Assembly: GCF_001570405.1 (NCBI RefSeq)
Contig: NZ_BBYM01000005.1
Span: 124,001 to 188,000 of the forward strand
DNA: 64,000 bases
DNA from: Microtetraspora niveoalba
Lineage (GTDB): Bacteria; Actinomycetota; Actinomycetes; Streptosporangiales; Streptosporangiaceae
Direction of reading: 5' to 3'
Position numbers and translations under genes: made by a program. A model generated the notes under the pieces. That model had not been told where the DNA came from. It saw only the letters and a list, made by a program, of their open reading frames with translations, and did not search any database. Below, in pieces: positions 1 through 8,268 of the stretch. Numbering within the stretch: the first letter of the stretch is position 1; each line of letters opens with the position of its first letter.

Positions 1-948
1 GAGCTGGACAACGTGCCCCGCCGCGTGAAGGGCGTCGGCTCCCCCGACGGCTCGGGGAACGGCTCCCGGGGCGAGCTGCACGCCATGATGCTCGACATGA
101 AGCGGACCTTCGACGAGATCATCGAAGCGCACGCCGACCCCGAGCGCGCCCGCCAGATCCTGACGAACCCCTTCTACCAGTCGCTGTCGTCGAGCTTCTC
201 CGGCACCCAGGAGTACATGGCGATGGAGAAGCTGGGCCAGCTCCGCCGGTCCGGCGACTGGGACCTGATCATCGTCGACACGCCGCCGTCCCGATCCGCG
301 CTCGACTTCCTCGACGCGCCGGAACGGCTCGGCCGCTTCCTCGACGGACGGCTCATCCGCGTCCTCATGGCCCCGGCCAAGGCCGGAGGCAGGAGCGCGT
401 TCAAGCTGCTCAACGCCGGTTTCGGCATCGTCGCCGGCGCGCTGACCAAGGTGCTCGGCGCCCAGGTGCTCAAGGACATCCAGATGTTCGTCTCGGCGCT
501 CGACGCCGTCTTCGGCGGTTTCCGCCAGCGCGCCGAGCAGACGTACAAGCTGCTGCAGGCGCCCGGGACGGCGTTCGTGGTCGTCGCCACGCCGGAACGC
601 GACGCGATCCGCGAGGCGTCGTACTTCGTGGAACGGCTGGCAGAGGAGCGCATGCCCCTGGCCGGTCTCGTGATCAACCGCCTGCACCGTTCGCCGGCGT
701 CCGCACTGTCCGCCGCCCGGAGCACCGCGGCGGCGGAGGACCTGGAGGCCCGTGGCGAGCACGAGCTGGCCGCCGCCGTCCTGCGGCTGCACGCGGGCCG
801 GATGCAGTTGGCCGCCCGCGAGCAGCGTGAGCAGGAACACTTCATGTCGGCGCACCCGACCGTGCCGATCGCCCACGTCCCGGCGATGGCCGAGGACGTG
901 CACGATCTGGACGGGCTGCGCGAGATCGGAGGACTCCTCGCCACGTGA
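1..948 (+). CDS. ArsA/GET3-family ATPase (5' end outside window)
   Basis: The reading frame is open from base 1, so the N-terminus, including the P-loop, is missing. The visible 315 residues contain a switch-II-like stretch (DLIIVDTPPSRSALDFLD) and the hydrophobic helical region typical of actinobacterial ArsA-like ATPases, followed by VVVATPERDAIREA and GLVINR, as in SIMIBI-class NTPases. In mycobacteria the homologous pair (Rv3679/Rv3680) lies beside whiB4 and ponA2, and the same order is seen here. The substrate is unknown; some family members handle oxidative or metabolite stress rather than arsenite. The stop at 946-948 is 30 bp from the stop of the convergent whiB gene. Confidence 0.85.
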   Translation, partial: ELDNVPRRVKGVGSPDGSGNGSRGELHAMMLDMKRTFDEIIEAHADPERARQILTNPFYQSLSSSFSGTQEYMAMEKLGQLRRSGDWDLIIVDTPPSRSALDFLDAPERLGRFLDGRLIRVLMAPAKAGGRSAFKLLNAGFGIVAGALTKVLGAQVLKDIQMFVSALDAVFGGFRQRAEQTYKLLQAPGTAFVVVATPERDAIREASYFVERLAEERMPLAGLVINRLHRSPASALSAARSTAAAEDLEARGEHELAAAVLRLHAGRMQLAAREQREQEHFMSAHPTVPIAHVPAMAEDVHDLDGLREIGGLLAT

Positions 949-978
949 CGGGCGGAGGAGGGAGGGGGCGACCCCGGC

Positions 979-1287
979 TCACCCGGCGATGAGCTCGTTG
1001 GTCCGCTCGTACTCTTCCTTGGCCGACTCCAGCAGGTCGCGCCAGGAGTTCACATCGGGCCGGCGCCTCAGCAGCGCGCGGCGTTCCCGCTCGGTCATCC
1101 CGCCCCACACCCCGAACTCGATGCGGTTGTCCAGCGCATCGGCGAGGCACTCGGTACGGACCGGGCATCCCCGGCAGATCAGTTTCGCCCGGTTCTGCGC
1201 GGCGCCCTGCACGAAGAGAGCGTCAGGATCCGCACCTCGACAGGCGGCACGGGAGGTCCAATCCGTGATCCACATGTTCGACCCCAC
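979..1287 (-). CDS. whiB4: WhiB-family iron-sulfur transcriptional regulator (WhiB4-like)
   Basis: This 102-residue protein has the four WhiB cluster ligands at C16, C38, C41 and C47 (CxxC plus C after five residues), the GVWGG turn at residues 59-63, and a basic RRALLRRR segment after it. WhiB proteins bind an O2- and NO-sensitive [4Fe-4S] cluster and act with the primary sigma factor. I assign the WhiB4 subtype from position, between the ArsA ATPase and ponA2 genes as in Mycobacterium tuberculosis, not from a tree. Translation may start at M1 or at M5 (1275). It points away from the PBP gene, sharing a 246-bp intergenic region. Confidence 0.9.
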   Translation of the reverse strand: MGSNMWITDWTSRAACRGADPDALFVQGAAQNRAKLICRGCPVRTECLADALDNRIEFGVWGGMTERERRALLRRRPDVNSWRDLLESAKEEYERTNELIAG

Positions 1288-1533
1288 TCCCCTTAAGGTG
1301 GTCAGTCGTCATTTCGGCCGACGGGCGCGGGCGTCGAGCCTCCTGGTTGCATTGCCGCAGAGGAGAACGTACGCAAGATGACGATCGGGCCGACAGACCC
1401 GGGCGGACCAATTTCCCGGATGGTCATGTCAGGCCATGTGGCCGGGAATGACTAGTCCTCCCGGTCAGGGTCGACAGTAAAGTGGGCGCCTCCGGTAGCG
1501 ATCGAGTGCCGCGACCCGCGTACCCTTGGTAAC

Positions 1534-3756
1534 GTGCAAGCTCAAGGCAAAGCTCAGGCAACGGCGCTCGGTACCGTCCTGCGGCTGTTCGTCGCCGCAG
1601 GCGCGGCGGGGGTGCTGGCGGCGGCCATCGCGCTACCGGCTGTCGGCGGCGCGGGCATCACGGTGAAGTCCGTCAAGGAAGAGTTGAACATCGCTCCGGA
1701 GGACCTCGACGAGCCTCCGCTTCCCGAAAAGACCACTCTGCTCGACGCGGGCGGGAAGCAGATCGCGCAGTTCTACTTCCAGAACCGCGAGTCCGTCCCG
1801 CTGGACAAGATCGCGCCGATCATGCGGAAGGCCATCGTGGCCATCGAGGACTTCCGCTTCTACGAGCACGGCGCGCTCGACCTCGAGGGCACCAGCCGCG
1901 CCCTCATCAAGAACCTCACCTCGGGGGGCGTCACCCAGGGCGGCTCCTCGATCACGCAGCAGTACGTGAAGCAGGTCATCTTCAACAAGGCCGAGACCAA
2001 AGAGGACAAGAACGCCGCCATCGCGCCGACGTTCTCGCGGAAGCTCAACGAGATCCGCTACGCGATGGCCATCGAGAAGAAGCACTCGAAGGACGAGATC
2101 CTCAACCGGTACCTCAACATCGCCTACTTCGGCGCCGGTTCCTACGGGATCGAGGCGGCGGCCAAGCGCTTCTTCGGAAAGCACGCCTCCGAGCTCGACC
2201 TCGTCCAGGCCGCCACGCTGGCGGGAGCCGTACAGAACCCGAACAACACCGACCCGAACCTGGGCAAGGCGTACCGCGACCGGCTGCTCTCCCGGCGCAA
2301 CGTCGTGCTCGACCGCATGGCCGAGTTGAAGATCATCACGACGGAAGAGGCCGCCAAGGCCAAATCCAAGAAGCTCGGCTACAAGGACAAGCCCATCCCG
2401 GGCGGGTGCGAGGAGAGCGAGTTCCCGTACTTCTGCCTGTACGTGCAGAACGAGATCCTGCACGACGAGCAGTTCGGCAAGACCGAGAAGGCCCGGCGCG
2501 AGTTCCTCAACCGGGGCGGTCTGACCATCAAGACGACGCTCGACCGCGACATGCAGAAGGCCGCCGAGAAGGCGATCAAGAAGTACGTCCACGCGTCCGA
2601 CAAGCCCGTGGCGTCCGAGGCGCTCGTCGAGCCGGGCACCGGCGCGATCCGCGCGATGGCGGCGAGCCGGAAGTTCGGCACCAACCACAAGAAGAACGAG
2701 ATGTCGTACAACGTGGTGGCCGACGCCCTGCACGGCGGCGGCACCGGCTTCCAGGCCGGCTCCACGTTCAAGATGTTCACCCTGGTCACCGCCCTCAAGG
2801 AGGGCATGAAGTTCAACGACGGCTTCAGCGTCGGCGGCACCTTCCAGGCCAACGGGTACTCGGACTTCAAGAACTGCAAGGGTGAGAACGTCGGCGACCC
2901 CACCGTCGCCCAGCACAACTCCGAGGGCGGCAACGGCGGGTTCGAGACCCTGCAGACCGGCACGTGGGGGTCGGTCAACACGTTCTTCATGACCCTGGAG
3001 CGGAAGGTCGGTCTCTGCGACGTCGTCAAGACGGCCAAGGACTTCGGCATCAAGCGGGCCGACGGCCAGAAGCTCCGCGAGTTCCAGACCTTCACCCTCG
3101 GCTTCAACGAGATGGACCCGGTGACCGTGGCGTCGGCGTACGCCACGCTCGGCGCGCGCGGCAAGGCCTGCGCGCCGATGGCGATCACGGAGATCGTCGA
3201 CCGGTTCGGCAAGGTCACCTCGTTCAAGCCCGACTGCAAGCAGGCCGTCGAGCCGGAGATCGCGGACGCCACCAGCTACATCCTGGAGGGCGTGTTCACC
3301 AAGGGCACGATGCGCGGCGTCGGCGGCATCGGCAGGGACGCCGCCGGCAAGACCGGCACCGGCGACCAGTCGCGCACCGTCTGGTTCGCCGGGTACACGC
3401 CCGACCTCGCCGGAGCGGTCAGCCTCGGCGACCCTCGTGGACCGGTCCGCTACCCGCTGAGCGGTCAGGTCATGGGCGGGCGTTCCTACGGCTCGGTGTT
3501 CGGCGCCACCATCCCGGGGCCGATCTGGAAGGACACGATGCTGGGGGCGCTCAAGGGCGTACCGGCCTCGTCGTTCGTCGGGCCCGACATGTCGCGGTTC
3601 GGCGGATGCACCCAGCAGTGCGCGCCGCGCCGTCCCGCACGTGACGACCGTGGCGGCGACCGGGGCGGCGACCGCGGCAACGGCGGCGGCCACGACCGGG
3701 GCAACGGGCGCGGCGGCTGGAACGACGACGGCGGCCCGCTCATCCTCGGCGACTGA
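1534..3756 (+). CDS. ponA2: Class A penicillin-binding protein (glycosyltransferase/transpeptidase)
   Basis: This 740-aa bifunctional peptidoglycan synthase starts at GTG 1534. Residues 15-36 form a membrane anchor. The GT51 domain has the catalytic Glu near 105 in AIEDFRFYEHG and the GGSSITQQYVKQ motif. The transpeptidase domain has the STFK active serine near 410, SVN near 480 and KTGTG near 606. It should polymerise and cross-link glycan strands outside the membrane. Mycobacterial PonA2 ends in a PASTA domain. This protein instead ends in about 35 residues of Gly/Arg/Asp repeats (RGGDRGNGGG-like), a low-complexity hydrophilic tail. The symbol rests on synteny with whiB4 and the phosphoesterase gene. 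Confidence 0.92.
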   Translation: MQAQGKAQATALGTVLRLFVAAGAAGVLAAAIALPAVGGAGITVKSVKEELNIAPEDLDEPPLPEKTTLLDAGGKQIAQFYFQNRESVPLDKIAPIMRKAIVAIEDFRFYEHGALDLEGTSRALIKNLTSGGVTQGGSSITQQYVKQVIFNKAETKEDKNAAIAPTFSRKLNEIRYAMAIEKKHSKDEILNRYLNIAYFGAGSYGIEAAAKRFFGKHASELDLVQAATLAGAVQNPNNTDPNLGKAYRDRLLSRRNVVLDRMAELKIITTEEAAKAKSKKLGYKDKPIPGGCEESEFPYFCLYVQNEILHDEQFGKTEKARREFLNRGGLTIKTTLDRDMQKAAEKAIKKYVHASDKPVASEALVEPGTGAIRAMAASRKFGTNHKKNEMSYNVVADALHGGGTGFQAGSTFKMFTLVTALKEGMKFNDGFSVGGTFQANGYSDFKNCKGENVGDPTVAQHNSEGGNGGFETLQTGTWGSVNTFFMTLERKVGLCDVVKTAKDFGIKRADGQKLREFQTFTLGFNEMDPVTVASAYATLGARGKACAPMAITEIVDRFGKVTSFKPDCKQAVEPEIADATSYILEGVFTKGTMRGVGGIGRDAAGKTGTGDQSRTVWFAGYTPDLAGAVSLGDPRGPVRYPLSGQVMGGRSYGSVFGATIPGPIWKDTMLGALKGVPASSFVGPDMSRFGGCTQQCAPRRPARDDRGGDRGGDRGNGGGHDRGNGRGGWNDDGGPLILGD

Positions 3757-3907
3757 GCCGTAGCAGGACGGCGTCCCGAGTTCGAGTCCTTCTCGGACCG
3801 ACCGGGACATCGTGGTCGCGGGCCGGCGGTTCTCACCGCCGGCCCGCGGCGCGTCCACGGCCTCGGATGCTCCTGCCGTTCGGTCGGGACGACCGGGGTG
3901 GTTCGAT

Positions 3908-4372
3908 TCAGCCGGCGAGCCGGGCGCGGACCGCCTGGGCGACCCTGCCGCCCTCCGCCCTTCCCGCGATCTTGGGGTTGAGGACCTTCATGACCTGCCC
4001 CATCGCCTTGGGCCCCTCGGCGCCGCTCTCCGCGATCGCCTCGTCGACGAGACGGTTCAGCTCGTCGTCGGAAAGCTGCGCGGGGAGGTACTCCTCAAGG
4101 ACGGCCTGCTCGTCCAGCTCGGCCTGCGCCTGCTCGGCGCGGCCGGCGTTCGCGAACGCCTCCGACGCCTCGCGACGCTTCTTCGCCTCACGGGTCAGGA
4201 CCTTGACGATCTCCTCGTCCGAGAGCTCGCGGGCCTCTTTCCCCGCCACCTCCTCGACGTTGACGGCGGCCAGGGCCATGCGGATGGTCCGGAGGCGTAC
4301 CTCGTCGCGGGCCTTCATCGAAGCCGAGAGATCGGCCTTCAGCTTGTCCTTCAACGCACTCATAGGGTCCAT
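3908..4372 (-). CDS. GatB/YqeY domain protein
   Basis: This 154-residue protein matches the YqeY family: LKDKLKADLSASMKARDEVRLRT near the N-terminus, a Glu-rich helical centre, and the C-terminal GQVMKVLNPKIAGRAEGG segment resembling the GatB tail domain that contacts tRNA. YqeY proteins are stand-alone relatives of that domain with no settled function. I place the start at the ATG at 4372, preceded by GAGGCGGCAAG; an ATG nine bases downstream (4363) is possible. The frame stays open further upstream, but that portion looks like intergenic sequence. The gene is divergent from the phosphoesterase gene, with 73 bp between starts. Confidence 0.88.
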   Translation of the reverse strand: MDPMSALKDKLKADLSASMKARDEVRLRTIRMALAAVNVEEVAGKEARELSDEEIVKVLTREAKKRREASEAFANAGRAEQAQAELDEQAVLEEYLPAQLSDDELNRLVDEAIAESGAEGPKAMGQVMKVLNPKIAGRAEGGRVAQAVRARLAG

Positions 4373-4445
4373 CTTGCCGCCTCGGCGGATCTGTTCTCGC
4401 CTCGTTAACCGCTGAGCCGCCGCCCGCGTCGGGCATGATGGCACT

Positions 4446-5348
4446 GTGAGGAAAGCTGTCGCGGTGCCCCTGTCCCTGCTCGGCCTCGGCGTGGCGGGTC
4501 TCGGTTACGCCTCCGTCGTGGAACGGAACTGGTTCCGGCTGCGGCGCTTCGACGTGCCCGTGCTCGCTCCGGGGCAACGGCCGGTGCGGATCCTGCAGAT
4601 CTCGGACCTGCATCTCACCCCGGGACGGTCCCGGCTGATCGGCTGGGTGCGCTCCCTGGCGTCCCTGCGGCCCGACCTGGTGGTGAACACCGGCGACACC
4701 CTGGCGCACCCCGACGCGATCCCCGCCTACATGCGGGCCGTCGAACCGCTGCTCGACCGGCCCGGCCTCTTCGTCTACGGGTCGAACGACCTTTACGCGC
4801 CGCGCCCCAAGAACCCCGCCAGGTACCTGTGGCGTACGTCCAAGAACGACTCCCGTCAGACCATCCCGAACCTCCCCTGGGACGAGCTGGGAGCCGCGAT
4901 GACCGCGGCCGGATGGCTGGACATGAACAACACGACGGCCCGCCTCAAAGTGGGCGAGCTGGACGTCCACGTCGGCGGCATCCACGACTCGCACATCGAC
5001 CGCGACCGCTACGACCTGATCGCCGGGCCCGCCCCGGCCGACGCCGACCTGCGGCTCGGTGTCATGCATTCACCCGAGCCGCGGAACATGTCACGGTTCG
5101 CCACCGACGGGTACCAGCTCCTGCTCGCCGGGCACACCCACGGCGGGCAGCTCTGCATCCCCTTCTACGGCGCTCTGGTGACGAACTGCGGCATCGACCG
5201 GGCCCGGGTCAAGGGCCTGAGCAGGCACGAGAGCGCATGGCTGCACGTGTCGGCCGGCCTCGGCACCTCGCCGTACGCGCCGGTCCGGTTCGCCTGCCCG
5301 CCGGAGGCGACCCTCCTCACGCTCGTCCCTCGGCGGACCGCTTCCTGA
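4446..5348 (+). CDS. Calcineurin-like metallophosphoesterase (YkuE-like)
   Basis: This 300-aa protein has the full metallophosphoesterase motif set: DLH (ILQISDLHLTPGRS), GDT (VNTGDT), the Asn motif as GSNDL, a lone His in GVMHSPEP, and GHTHGGQL. An N-terminal hydrophobic segment (about residues 3-25) suggests a membrane anchor with the domain outside. The family includes YkuE-type enzymes; the substrate cannot be read from sequence. The Rv3683 homologue follows ponA2 in mycobacteria, so the gene is part of the conserved neighbourhood. The start is GTG 4446. Confidence 0.9.
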   Translation: MRKAVAVPLSLLGLGVAGLGYASVVERNWFRLRRFDVPVLAPGQRPVRILQISDLHLTPGRSRLIGWVRSLASLRPDLVVNTGDTLAHPDAIPAYMRAVEPLLDRPGLFVYGSNDLYAPRPKNPARYLWRTSKNDSRQTIPNLPWDELGAAMTAAGWLDMNNTTARLKVGELDVHVGGIHDSHIDRDRYDLIAGPAPADADLRLGVMHSPEPRNMSRFATDGYQLLLAGHTHGGQLCIPFYGALVTNCGIDRARVKGLSRHESAWLHVSAGLGTSPYAPVRFACPPEATLLTLVPRRTAS

Positions 5349-5389
5349 TCACCCGGTCGACGGATGACACAAGCACGACCAAAGTCCGC

Positions 5390-5395
5390 TAGACT
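5390..5395 (+). promoter_or_regulatory. Possible -10 element for tRNA-Pro
   Basis: TAGACT lies 35 bp before the mature tRNA start and is the best -10-like hexamer there. The upstream ATGACA at 5364-5369 is spaced 20 bp away, which is long, so this is a weak call. Confidence 0.3.
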
Positions 5396-5429
5396 TTGCG
5401 AGGCAACAGGGCGACAAGTTCTGTAGCAC

Positions 5430-5503
5430 CGGGGTGTAGCGCAGCTTGGCAGCGCGCTTCGTTCGGGACGAAGAGGTCGTGGGTTCAAATCCCGCCACCC
5501 CGA
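5430..5503 (+). tRNA. tRNA-Pro (CGG), prophage attachment site
   Basis: This 74-nt gene folds as a standard cloverleaf. The acceptor stem is CGGGGTG paired with CACCCCG. The anticodon arm is CTTCG-TTCGGGA-CGAAG with anticodon CGG, and the T arm reads GTGGG-TTCAAAT-CCCGC. The discriminator base is A5503 and CCA is not encoded. The 3' half, from the anticodon stem onward, lies inside the attL copy, so the phage regenerates the tRNA end on integration. Confidence 0.97.
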
Positions 5504-5506
5504 CCC
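5460..5506 (+). other. attL, tRNA-side attachment site
   Basis: These 47 bp match 47632-47678 with one difference (T5477 against C47649). The last 29 bp (5478-5506) are a perfect match. The site spans the anticodon loop to just past the tRNA 3' end, the usual target of tyrosine integrases. The integrase gene ends 28 bp away. Confidence 0.93.
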
Positions 5507-5520
5507 AGAAGTACCAGGTA

Positions 5521-5550
5521 GGGCCTTGATCGGTTAGCCGGTCAAGGCCC
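5521..5550. terminator. Bidirectional terminator beside attL, overlapping the integrase stop
   Basis: GGGCCTTGATCGG and CCGGTCAAGGCCC form a 13-bp stem with one T-G wobble and a TTAG loop, followed by TTCTGCTGTT. The TAA stop of the integrase lies in the loop. After integration this phage hairpin stands 18 bp behind tRNA-Pro, where the host's own hairpin used to be. Confidence 0.75.
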
Positions 5551-7111
5551 TTCTGCTGTTCCTGGGAGAAATCTGGGAGACGATCTTTCTGGCGGTCCCC
5601 TCCCGCCACGGCGCGAGCGCGGCGTCCAGGATCGGCACGGGCGACGTCGGCCATAACCGGAACCGCTCGGCGAGCGCGTTCTCCCATAGCGCCTGCAGCA
5701 CGTCGCGCAGCTGCTCGCGCATGCCCTCGGTCACGTGGCCGTACCGGCCGGACATCGAGGTGTCCTCGTGGCCCATGCGTTCGACCTTGAGCGCCTTCTT
5801 GATCCCGGCGTCGTCCATCCACGTTTGGTGCCCGTGGCGGAATCCATGTGGGGTCAGGCCCGGCCGGATCGGCAGCCACGTCACCAGGTGCGGCCGCTCG
5901 GCCTCCGGCCAGCTCGCATAGTCCGGCCGGCCGCGGCCGCGCGGCGGCACGAACTCGACCCCAGGCTCGGCGTACGGCCACGGCACGTGCACCGGGCGGC
6001 CCGGCCACGCGTATGCGCCCTCGAGGACCTGGGCGCGGCCGCGCGCCGGCGACGGCCCGTACACCGCGGTGTCGGCCAGGACCGGGCGCGGCGGCCGCGG
6101 CCACCGCTTGTCTTCCCGCCCCGGGTACACGCCGTCCGCTGCCGGCCGCATCGTCGCCGAAGACCAGCCGCGCCCGTAGTGCGCGCCCTCCCGGGTGAGG
6201 AACAAGTACCGGCGGCGGCCACCGACGCACCACTCGACATCTTCGTCCCCGTCTACCGGTGGCCGCCCCTTCCGCCCCGTGCAGGTGCAGGTGCGGGCGC
6301 GCTTCGCCTGGGCGCGCAGCAGCAAGCCCAGGAACGGCGGGACATCGATCACCCGCAGGCTCCCGTCCTTCGGGTACCCCAGGTAGAAGCCGGACAGCTC
6401 GTAGATCTTCGTGTCGACGTCCAACGCATCGCCGTCCAGGAGCGACTCGGGACGGAGCGCCAGGATCTCCGACCAGCGGAGCCCGGTCCACGCCTTCGTG
6501 ACGTACATCAGGAAGACGTCCCAGTCATCGGCGACGAGTGCGGCCCGCTCGGCGACCAGAACGGCCTCTCCCGGGGACGGCCAGACCTTCGCGGCGCGCT
6601 GGTACGCCTCGATGCGCCGCAGCCCTTTCTTGCCTTTTCCGCGTTTCCTGGCCGCGGGGTTCGCGTCGATGTAGCGCGGTACGGCGTCACCCAGGATGTT
6701 GATCATGAGGGTTCGGGCGTCGCGTGCGGTGCGCGGTGCGTAGCCGGCGCGGACGATCGACCGCTCCCACGGGTCGAACTCGGAGTCCTCCAGGTCGTCG
6801 AGGTAGCGCTCCTCGAACACGGGCATGAGATGGCCGCTCAGGAGGCTGCGGTAGGTCCGCATCGTGCTCGGTTCCAGGGCGAGCCCGGCATACCAGGTGT
6901 TCGCCCACTCACCGAATTTGATCTTCGAGCGGTCCTTGCGCAGGCCGAGCCGGATCAGCGTCTCCTGATCTTCGCCGTACTGCCGTGCCTCGTCCTCGGT
7001 CTGGAAGGGCTCGCCGGTCTTCTCGTTGATGCTGACGCCGCCGTTGTACTTGCCGTTCGCCTGCTTCCAGCGGACGCGGATCTTGCCGTTGCGTACCTCG
7101 GTGTAGGCCAT
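5534..7111 (-). CDS. int: Tyrosine site-specific integrase
   Basis: This 525-residue recombinase catalyses integration and excision at tRNA-Pro. Catalytic residues visible are R212 in TGLRWSE, H422 and R425 in HGFRH, H448 in MGHED, and the nucleophile Y457 in GRYGHV. Residues 1-40 form an arm-binding-type beta region, followed by a SAM-like core-binding domain at about 65-165. About 150 residues, rich in Pro and Arg, separate the first Arg box from the HxxR box, longer than usual. I chose ATG 7111; the longer frame to 7507 overlaps the upstream gene and looks non-coding. The stop sits within the terminator hairpin next to attL. Confidence 0.93.
   Translation of the reverse strand: MAYTEVRNGKIRVRWKQANGKYNGGVSINEKTGEPFQTEDEARQYGEDQETLIRLGLRKDRSKIKFGEWANTWYAGLALEPSTMRTYRSLLSGHLMPVFEERYLDDLEDSEFDPWERSIVRAGYAPRTARDARTLMINILGDAVPRYIDANPAARKRGKGKKGLRRIEAYQRAAKVWPSPGEAVLVAERAALVADDWDVFLMYVTKAWTGLRWSEILALRPESLLDGDALDVDTKIYELSGFYLGYPKDGSLRVIDVPPFLGLLLRAQAKRARTCTCTGRKGRPPVDGDEDVEWCVGGRRRYLFLTREGAHYGRGWSSATMRPAADGVYPGREDKRWPRPPRPVLADTAVYGPSPARGRAQVLEGAYAWPGRPVHVPWPYAEPGVEFVPPRGRGRPDYASWPEAERPHLVTWLPIRPGLTPHGFRHGHQTWMDDAGIKKALKVERMGHEDTSMSGRYGHVTEGMREQLRDVLQALWENALAERFRLWPTSPVPILDAALAPWREGTARKIVSQISPRNSRRALTG
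5563..5580 (+). other. Integrase arm-type sites, attL side
   Basis: Two TGGGAGA heptamers (5563-5569, 5574-5580) lie 57 bp inside the core and within the 3' end of the integrase gene. The 18-bp block TGGGAGAAATCTGGGAGA recurs exactly at 47500-47517 on the attR side. Location on both phage arms suggests integrase N-domain binding sites. This is inferred from repeat pattern only. Confidence 0.6.
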
Positions 7112-7116
7112 CGGCC

Positions 7117-7542
7117 TCACGCTCCTGACGGGTTGGGGGAAGGTGGGATGAAGCGGCGCAGGTCCCTGGTACCGACGAGCGATGCGGCCTGGATGAGCTT
7201 TGGCCGGATGAATTTTTTCGGTGCGGGGATGTAGTAGCCGAAATCTTTGATCTGCCAGATCAGTTCGTCGGGGTAGATGTCCTCGGCGGTGAAGCGGAAC
7301 TCGCCCCAAGGCTCGGCTGCGGGAGGGATACGAGGAGTGAGAACGCTCGCCGCTTCGGTAGCCACCTTCCCAAGGGGTTCGAACAGCTCTTCCTCTATGA
7401 GATCGCCGTCGACCAGCCAGGCAATGCAGTCGGGCAGGTGTACGGCGGCGGCCGGCATGTCCACGCGGCGGTGAAGGAGCCAGGATTCCGAGACTGGGAT
7501 GAAGCAAATGCGAGGGGGCTGAAAGCGGTATGGGGTTTCCAT
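7117..7542 (-). CDS. Unknown protein upstream of integrase
   Basis: This 141-aa protein is not recognised. It is mixed alpha/beta in composition with acidic centre (VDGDLIEEELFEPLG) and aromatic C-terminal half (DELIWQIKDFGYYIPAPKKF). The ATG at 7542 has GGAAGG 12 bp upstream; the frame continues to 7635 with poorer coding character. Its stop is 5 bp before the integrase ATG, so the two are very likely co-translated. Position fits a recombination directionality factor or integration accessory protein, but no helix-turn-helix is obvious. Confidence 0.65.
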   Translation of the reverse strand: METPYRFQPPRICFIPVSESWLLHRRVDMPAAAVHLPDCIAWLVDGDLIEEELFEPLGKVATEAASVLTPRIPPAAEPWGEFRFTAEDIYPDELIWQIKDFGYYIPAPKKFIRPKLIQAASLVGTRDLRRFIPPSPNPSGA

Positions 7543-7659
7543 GGGGCTTTTGTGCCTTCCAAGGTGGTACTTGTGCTTACGCGCTATAAGCGTGTAACGC
7601 GTCACCATGGCACTGAAGGTCCGTTTCGTCATCAACGGACTTTGTTGGAACGAGACAAG

Positions 7660-7709
7660 TGACCTGTAAATAGGTCAAACAGCCATAGGGGTCTCACCTT
7701 TTGGTGACA
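7660..7709. promoter_or_regulatory. Two inverted repeats upstream of the integrase operon
   Basis: TGACCT-GTAAAT-AGGTCA (7660-7677) is a perfect 6-bp inverted repeat, and TCACC-TTTT-GGTGA (7694-7707) is a second. They lie in the 184-bp gap between the repressor stop and the int-operon start. The first resembles a dimer operator; the second could also act as a weak terminator for the repressor transcript. Confidence 0.5.
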
Positions 7710-7726
7710 CTTACCTAACCGTCAGG

Positions 7727-8122
7727 TCAGCCCTTCTGGCGCCCCATCAGCCGTTGGGCCATCTCTTCGGCCCAACGGACGATGGCCTGTCGGTCCCCTT
7801 CCGGCAGGTCTGGCGGGACTGCGAAGGTGACATGCCCCTGATCGATCTCGCGCTCTTCAACCTCGAACTCTGGCCCCACACCCACGCGACTGTCCGTGCC
7901 AGACAAGATCGCCTGAATGGTCCCCGGCTGCCACTCGAATGCACTTTCGAGATCGGCCATGCGCATCGGAGTCAGTGTCGCAGTCTCGTCGTTGCGCAGC
8001 CTGCGCAGGTTGGCGGTCGACATTCGCGCCCGCTTGGCCAGCTCTTCCCATCGCAGGCGAAGCTCTACCCGACGTTGCTCCATCGCCGCAGCCAGGCGAC
8101 GCCTGGGGCTGTCCTCGGTCAC
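7727..8122 (-). CDS. XRE-family phage repressor (CI-like)
   Basis: This 131-residue protein has an N-terminal lambda-repressor-type HTH (WEELAKRARMSTANLRRLRN, about residues 25-44) and a helical, acidic C-terminal part ending in IVRWAEEMAQRLMG, but no LexA-type Ser-Lys protease domain. Induction is therefore probably not by RecA-driven self-cleavage. I chose GTG 8122 because GAGGGG lies 7 bp upstream; an ATG further out (8209) would run into the operator region. It is divergent from a second small XRE gene, the classic immunity layout. Confidence 0.8.
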   Translation of the reverse strand: MTEDSPRRRLAAAMEQRRVELRLRWEELAKRARMSTANLRRLRNDETATLTPMRMADLESAFEWQPGTIQAILSGTDSRVGVGPEFEVEEREIDQGHVTFAVPPDLPEGDRQAIVRWAEEMAQRLMGRQKG

Positions 8123-8221
8123 ATCCAGTCCCCTCGCCGATCTGGGTCTGCGTGCACACCTTAGCGCACACAAGCGCACGCCATTTAGGTGCGCCTCGCC
8201 GATATACACCCGAGAACGCGA

Positions 8222-8268
8222 TTAGCGCTAGCTTGCGCTCCATGGCTTGTTAGCGCTAGCGTTCGCTC
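8222..8268. promoter_or_regulatory. Repressor/Cro operator repeats
   Basis: TTAGCGCTAGC occurs at 8222-8232 and again at 8250-8260, 28 bp apart. Each copy contains the palindrome TAGCGCTA and is followed by a related CGCTC tail. The second copy ends directly at the Cro-like ATG (8269). A partial copy (TTAGCGCAC) lies at 8161. Two or three phased palindromes in a divergent XRE/XRE gap are typical of a lysogeny switch. Confidence 0.75.

Noticed and set aside
1633-3858. 741-codon open frame antisense to the PBP gene
   Set aside because: GC-rich codon shadow; the plus strand encodes all catalytic motifs of a class A PBP.
7112-7507. N-terminal extension of the integrase
   Set aside because: Overlaps the 7117-7542 gene; ATG 7111 gives a normal integrase N-terminus.
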